A stretch of 64,000 bases of DNA. Source: Phallusia mammillata. Taxonomy: Eukaryota; Chordata; Ascidiacea; Phlebobranchia; Ascidiidae. The notes beneath the pieces were generated by a model. The model had not been told where the DNA came from and ran no database searches. It was given only the letters and a program-made list of their open reading frames with translations. The stretch is from positions 62,309 through 126,308 of the forward strand of contig QLIY01000025.1 in NCBI GenBank assembly GCA_003260075.1, in the 5' to 3' direction. Numbering within the stretch: position 1 is the stretch's first letter; each line of letters opens with the position of its first letter. Positions 58,431 through 64,000 of this stretch are shown here, in pieces. A program made the position numbers and the translations under genes.

Positions 58431-59528
58431 ATGAGCTTCTTGAAGCCACTGGTTATGACAAAGAAGCGATTCAAGTTCCAAGTATCTCTGTATATTGATG
58501 AGTTAAACTCGATTCCAACCATAAACGGATTCCTTTACTGCAAGACAAGCCTTAAAAATGGAGGCACATACACACAGAACACAAGTCGTCTAAATGTCAG
58601 TGAGCACTGTGTTGCATGGAGATCAAAATTTGAATTCTCATGTAAAATGTCAGCAAGCCCAAACACAGGAATTTTGGACCCTTGTATTGTAAGACTTTCT
58701 GTAAGGAGAGAGGTCAAGGGTGGAAGAAGTGCTATGAAAGTTGGCTATGTGGATTTAAATCTTGCAGAATTTGCAGGCTCAGGCCAAACATCACGTCACT
58801 GTCTGTTAGAGGGCTATGATGACAAAATACGATTGGACAATTCAATCTTGAAAATTGTTGTTGGAATGCAGCTTCTATCTGGTGATGTGTTGTTCAAGAC
58901 TCCTGCAGTCCGGGATGTAGCATTTCAACTTCCAGAGGAAACCAATGGAATGGAGCCTCAAAAGATGGATGGTGAAAGCAGTGGCTTTGGGAGCTTGCCT
59001 AGAAAGACTCAAAAGCATAGAAGTCAAACTGATCCATTTGCACCCTCTCACAGTCGCAATGTCAGTTCTGTGAGCCAGCAATCAAAGAAATCAGATTACA
59101 GTTCACAACATTCGAGGACACCTAGCAACATAAGCCAGGAGAACTCAGTTGACTCTTTAGGTGAACAAGAGTTGGGCATCAGTGGAAGTGGTTCTATTAA
59201 ATCACCTCAAAAAGTTCCCTCAACGCCTGGTCGCAACCCACCGCCTAGGCCTCCTCCACCACACAGTGCCACCATTGTTGCCAATCGAATCGATGACACA
59301 AGGGTAAATGCCAATGATGTAGTGAGCAGGCTCATTGCCAGTCAGGACTTCACTCATAACACAAGCAGTGGGGAAGGGGACAATCTCCAGCTGTTTGTTA
59401 CCAGTGATGGAAGTACGGCTCTAAGTGGGCAGACACTTCACAATCGTGTTGGCTCTGGTGTTTATCATCCTGTTGTGTTCGATACAAGGCCAAGGACAAG
59501 CTCAAACATCGTAAACAGCCATTCATAG
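58431..59528 (+). CDS. EEIG1/FAM102-type NT-C2 domain protein
   Basis: One uninterrupted frame of 365 residues ending TAG at 59526-59528, close to the length of vertebrate FAM102A/EEIG1 (about 384). Residues 8-150 are an NT-C2 (N-terminal C2) domain: KKRFKFQVSLYIDELNSIP, WRSKFEFSCKM, LRVSV-like strand LSVRREVKGGRSAMKVGYVDLNLAEFAG, DNSILKIVVGMQLLSGD. The rest is Ser/Pro-rich and disordered with a PPPRPPPPH patch near residue 280. EEIG1 proteins act as adaptors in signalling; the role here is not known. The coding region has no intron, unlike the vertebrate genes, though an acceptor before the ATG suggests a 5' UTR intron. Start chosen at the first ATG after that acceptor; it gives the family N-terminus. 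Confidence 0.88.
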   Translation: MSFLKPLVMTKKRFKFQVSLYIDELNSIPTINGFLYCKTSLKNGGTYTQNTSRLNVSEHCVAWRSKFEFSCKMSASPNTGILDPCIVRLSVRREVKGGRSAMKVGYVDLNLAEFAGSGQTSRHCLLEGYDDKIRLDNSILKIVVGMQLLSGDVLFKTPAVRDVAFQLPEETNGMEPQKMDGESSGFGSLPRKTQKHRSQTDPFAPSHSRNVSSVSQQSKKSDYSSQHSRTPSNISQENSVDSLGEQELGISGSGSIKSPQKVPSTPGRNPPPRPPPPHSATIVANRIDDTRVNANDVVSRLIASQDFTHNTSSGEGDNLQLFVTSDGSTALSGQTLHNRVGSGVYHPVVFDTRPRTSSNIVNSHS

Positions 59529-60590
59529 GTAGTGTTTTTATCTTTCTTTGTTTCACTTTTTGCATCACCCAACACCATACTAAGCCCTGAAATGCTGTGC
59601 ATTGATGGGAGCATTCTTATGTTAATTGAGCACCATGTGTAGGAATCTTTGTAAGATAAACATTGTGTTGAAAACAATGTTAAATTGGTCTGGTTGTTCC
59701 ATCAGGAGTACCACATGTTTTTTCTTGCACACGGAATATATTTTTATCTTTGTGTGTGTGTCTGTTTGTTCCTTTAATTTTATCTGTAAAACTTCCTGTT
59801 TTTGAGTGTTAATGCTCGGTGGTTTTGTTTACTATGATTCATCCAAATATCAAAATCATGAATCCATGTTGTTTCTCATTTTGAGCCAAATTTTGTGTAA
59901 ATTGGAATGTATGGTGCCTGACCGTTGTCATGAGTAAACAGTCAAGTATGCATTTGCTAGCTGGCTTAGCATTTGTTCTTTGTTAGTTTCCAAAGTTTAT
60001 ATTTATTGCATGTTTTCTCCACCAAAGTTTTGTCCCGGCCTTCTTAAGTAAGTTGGTTGACATAAACAGTAAAATTGTGTGACAGCAATAATGGAATTTG
60101 TTATAAAACCAATCTTCAATGCAAATCAACCTTTAATGCAATCTTGTTCAGATGACAGCCCATTTACTAGGCTTGATTGAACTTTCTTCTTGCTTACATT
60201 TATCTGTTGTCAATTTTACATCTTAGTCGCTTATTATCTTCCTTTTTACCTTCAGTGATTGTAAAAAGCAAAATAAGAAGCAGCTTTATTTTTCTCTATA
60301 TGCTGTGTGCCTAATTTTATCTGTTTTGCCCAATTTGTCTTGGACTCACATTCACATTGGTAAGCCAAAGTAATTGAAGCTAATGTTTGTAGTAATTGTT
60401 GTCACACAAACTTCCAAAGACTTTTTGATCTTTATTTGCAACTTCAATAATGTCAAGTGAAAAATATTTTTTCATTTTATACTTCGCTGGTAAAACGAAC
60501 CGTTGCAAGGATAAGAATAAACCAAAAAGATGATACATTTTTGTTTTTGTGCTTTTTTATGCTTAGTCTAGTGCTGTTTCTGAACTCTGA
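59529..60590. other. 3' UTR of the EEIG1-type gene and spacer
   Basis: AT-rich, with no reading frame of interest. An AATAAA near 60516 may end the upstream transcript; the next gene starts only 75 bases further, so the two genes are closely spaced. Confidence 0.4.
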
Positions 60591-63500
60591 ATGGGTATCA
60601 GGGGCTTAACAGGGTTTGTTAACGATCGGCAAAGGTTTCTTCTCAAAAGGAGTAAAGTGGTTGATCAGTATTTGATTGTGGATGGTAAAGCACTGCTTCA
60701 CTTTCTTTACCATGAAAACAGCTTGGATGTCAGGTATGAAAAATTTCTCATATCAATAACCGATATTGGTTGAACTGTCGAAAGTTGATCAATATCTTTT
60801 AAATCATATTTTTGTACAATGTGAAATAGAAGATTAAAAATAAGTTTTTCCAAATCCTTTTGTGACTTTGAGTGTAATAGGATTTTAGAAGATTATGGCC
60901 TTTATGTTTCTATTATTGATTTTTGGCCAAATGAACTGCTTTCAACCTGTTCCCAAATGTATTGTTAAGTACCAATGTCAACCAAGGACATGCTTTGGCA
61001 AACAGCCAATTTGTCCCTTGGCTGTTTTCAGGGGAAAATCTAGTTCAAGATTCTTTTTGATTAAATTATGCATGAAACCCTTGTCTGGAGTCATCTATTA
61101 TTAACTAGTACTCTTCTCTAGTATAGTATTTCATTCACTCTATATGAGTTATTGTTGTTTAATGCATAATTTAAATATTGTTTTGATCTTGTGTGTTAAG
61201 GTTTGGTGGCAGTTATATGCAGTTCCGTCAAATAGTGGAGGAATTTTTGAAAAGACTTCAAACCTGCAAAATTAAACCTATAGTTGTGTTTGATGGGTAA
61301 GCTCATTTGTCATACATGCTCATGTTACATGATATTGCTACACAAATAGAGTGTTAAATAAGCATACCTGTGTGTTGGGGAATAAAATCAACAATTAACA
61401 GTGTAGTCAAACTGGAATTATAGATGTGCATTTGTGTTTCTGTTTTTTAAATAATATTTTTTTAAATTTTACCACAGTGGCTGTTCCAAACATAAACAGA
61501 ATACCAAACTATCAAGACAGCAAGACAATGTGCAACTAGCTTGCAATATCATTCAGTCTCACTCAAAAGAAGAAGCTCAATGCAATAGACTGCTTCCACC
61601 AATGACTGGTAAACATTGTCTATATTTTGTAATTTTACATTAACAAATTTATGCAAAACATAATAATAACTTTAAAAAAGACAATCAAAACAAAATTATA
61701 GCTTTAAAAATGCCATGTGTTTTTAACTTAATGAAGCTTTCACCATTTACTTACTTAAATGTAATAAACTACTACTACATTTCTGCACAAAGATATTTTG
61801 TAATGGAGTGGTACTTGGCATTTAAGAAAAAACATTTTTAGATATTTTTACATGGTTCTTTCACCCATTGGAGTGTATTTTGGCATCGATTACATGACAT
61901 ACACCATAGTCTTTATTTAATGCCAAAATATTAATTGTTACTACATTTTTCTGTTGAATTTAAAGTGTATTTGACATTCCATTATTTTCCAGGTTTGGTT
62001 TTATGTCAAACCCTCAGTGATCGGAAAATCCCATTTGTCTATTCTGACACTGATGCTGACCGTGACATTGTGGCCTTGGCAAACTTGCTAGGTGCATCTG
62101 TTTTGTCCAATGACAGTGACTTTTATGTCCTGGATGTCATCCATGGTTACTTGCCTTTATCTCATTTTAACTGGAAGGAGGTATGTTAAATATGGTGTTT
62201 GGCTATAAAACTGTATATTGTGTTGTTTAACAGACAATACACCTCAGTATTTTAAACACACAGAAGGCCAATGGCTATAGGTCTGCCGCATGGGCAGTGG
62301 GCACATATTTGTTTGTTTATTTTGTCACAGTCATTTGCATTCTTTCAGTTAAACCTTTGTTATTAGTTGCTTGAAAGTGCAAGCTGCCAATTAATGAAGT
62401 GGGTATTAACAGCTTGCTTAGGTGTTATTCATGTTCCTGATTGGGTAAAGGCACCAACATAAACATATGTACATGTAGTCATGTTACCTATGATTCAGCT
62501 GAAGGTTGCGTGTGGTGGGTTAACTGTTTCTCCAACTGAAAAGGCATTTGAACACATTAACCTTACATGCGCGGACATTCCAGGCCTTTGACCAATGATA
62601 AGATAATACCCGATGACGAAATACCCTCGTCGTTTGGTGCCTTTGTTTTAAAACAATGCCACACACTTTTGGACAAAAACATAAGGGGGCATAAGTTACT
62701 GTTGTGGTCGAACTGGCTACCAGGACACCGCAAAGCCTGTCCTTTAACACCATTTCATAGATTTACGAGCTGTGCAACGTTGCTGAACTGGCAGACGGAG
62801 CGACCCAAATGCATGCTATAAATCACAATTTCGTGGGAACTGTTAATCTCAGCTACGCAGGCCAAGACTTAACACCGCGCGGAATGCGTGCTATGCCTGT
62901 CCTGTTGTTAAGCTTATGGAAGCTCGACAATCGAAACTGCAGTCCTGGTAATCGTGACGAAGTTAATAGTGACGTAGCACTTATGGCAGGGTCTTCAAAA
63001 ATTTACCTATTTATTCTTTTTTTCATACCTGACATCCTATTTATTCTTTTTAACCCGCTAAAAAACTTTTGATTGAAAAAAAAATGTCCTCTCAGTTCTT
63101 TGATAAAACAGTCTGATAAAACAGTTGTGTTAATCAGTTACAGTTCGGGATACAAAACGACATTTTCTTTTCTTTGTGTGTAGCACTTCTATACAGTGGT
63201 TGATAATGAATTTATATTGGTGCAAACAGTCTTCACAAACTTCTTTTTAAAATTTTGATTGTGTGCAAGGTTTTCCACGATGAAACACAAGGACAATACA
63301 TGCATGGCTTGCGTTACCACAGGAAAGCGTTGTTATCGACATACAAGCTTGATCGAGCGATGCCAGCTTTCCTTTCTATCCTGCTGGGTTCTGACTGGTT
63401 GCCCCGGGACACGTTTTCGGTCTTCCTCAGCCAAATTACACAGGTAGGCTACCTGATATCGTGGGAATCCGAATTGCTGTCAAAGTGTTTCAACGCAGCC

Positions 63501-63949
63501 TGTTTGTCCGTATTACAATGTTTGCTGTCAGTTTTTGTCACCAAGCCTGACCAAGCTGACCGCAAGTTAATTTTCCGCTGTATTGTGGGCTACAATTTAC
63601 AATTTCTTTGTTCTTTTCAACAAGTAGGCCTAGTTGTTTGATATTTGCAACATTTTATTGTTGATGATTGTGCTTAATTAAACACAAATTAACTGGATTC
63701 TAAGTTAGAGAGTTGTTGATTTTGGGCTAAATATACCTGATTTTTTTTACCAGAGTGGTCCCTCCAGCAAAAAGTGTGGTGAGCTACTTAGCTGGTTGTC
63801 CAAGCAAAAAGACACAGAAGTAGTGGTCGAAAAAATAATGCGACGAATTGCAAACAGCCAGCGCGAAGCGGGGTTGGAAAGAGTAAGGTGGTGTTTATCG
63901 TTCTACAACACCCTTCCGAAAAATGATAAACTTCTCCAACGCGTAAAAG
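60591..63949 (+). CDS. ASTE1: asteroid homolog 1-like protein (XPG/FEN family), partial
   Basis: Six exons: 60591-60733, 61201-61296, 61478-61608, 61993-62180, 63270-63443, 63754-63949 (donor GT at 63950); the gene continues past the right edge. The protein starts MGIRGLTGFVNDR, typical of asteroid proteins, followed by YLIVDGKALLHFLY (first XPG-N acidic residue) and IKPIVVFDGG. The XPG-I part reads PFVYSDTDADRDIVALANLLGASVLSNDSDFYVLD: Asp residues are present but the EAEA-type cluster of FEN nucleases is replaced, as usual in asteroid homologs, so nuclease activity is uncertain. LSILLGSDWLP matches the later conserved block. The 1.09-kb intron 62181-63269 holds sequence that was not identified. 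Confidence 0.88.
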
Positions 63950-64000
63950 GTATAGCTGACCTTAGGTGTTTGTGTGAAGTAGTGTCACGTCTTTGTGGTA

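Noticed and set aside
62567..63072. Open frames in the long intron of the ASTE1-like gene
   Set aside because: They do not join in phase with the neighbouring exons, and the exon at 63270 continues the protein directly from 62180.
1..64000. Bacterial or phage features, CRISPR arrays, operons
   Set aside because: The window is intron-rich eukaryotic DNA; no regularly spaced repeats or operon layout are present.

Overview
The window looks like nuclear DNA of a compact-genome invertebrate chordate, most likely a tunicate of the Ciona type. This rests on the AT-rich sequence, mostly short GT-AG introns (62 bp to a few hundred bp), chordate-like protein families, many short inverted-repeat elements, and 2-4 % mismatch between side-by-side duplicates that read as two haplotypes. 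The species assignment is inference.

Layout, left to right. (1) 3-620 +: last coding exon of an unrecognised gene cut by the window edge. (2) 2453-7004: a mu-class glutathione S-transferase group with a decayed copy, an intact two-exon gene (both +) and an intact intronless-CDS gene (-). (3) 8948-15860 -: a single-pass receptor with two C-type lectin domains, EGF-like modules, one membrane helix and tandem tyrosine-phosphatase domains, both with degraded catalytic motifs; its signal-peptide exon is unresolved. (4) 18476-32827: three tandem seven-exon alpha-L-fucosidase genes (-), with a PPT1-type palmitoyl-protein thioesterase gene on + between the first and second. All four products are expected in the lysosome. 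(5) 33156-37895: about 4.7 kb with no recognisable gene. (6) 37896-57051 +: a 27-exon adenylyl cyclase of the ADCY8 type. (7) 58431-59528 +: an EEIG1/FAM102-type NT-C2 gene with one coding exon. (8) 60591-63949 +: the start of an asteroid homolog 1 (ASTE1-like) gene, cut by the right edge.

The strongest candidate for an undescribed system is the lectin/EGF receptor with two apparent pseudophosphatase domains: binding modules outside and probably non-catalytic PTP folds inside. The lysosomal hydrolase cluster also shares a strict TCACGTGA box in two of its upstream regions.

The reader should also know about an assembly problem. At least twelve places carry a run of C (first part) or G (after about 45 kb), in most cases exactly ten bases, usually sitting between two near-identical direct copies of 80-310 bp. 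This is best explained as filler placed where overlapping allelic contigs were not merged. It duplicates part of exon 2 of the cyclase gene and inflates several introns and spacers. Much longer G runs beside an N lie in intron 8 of the cyclase.
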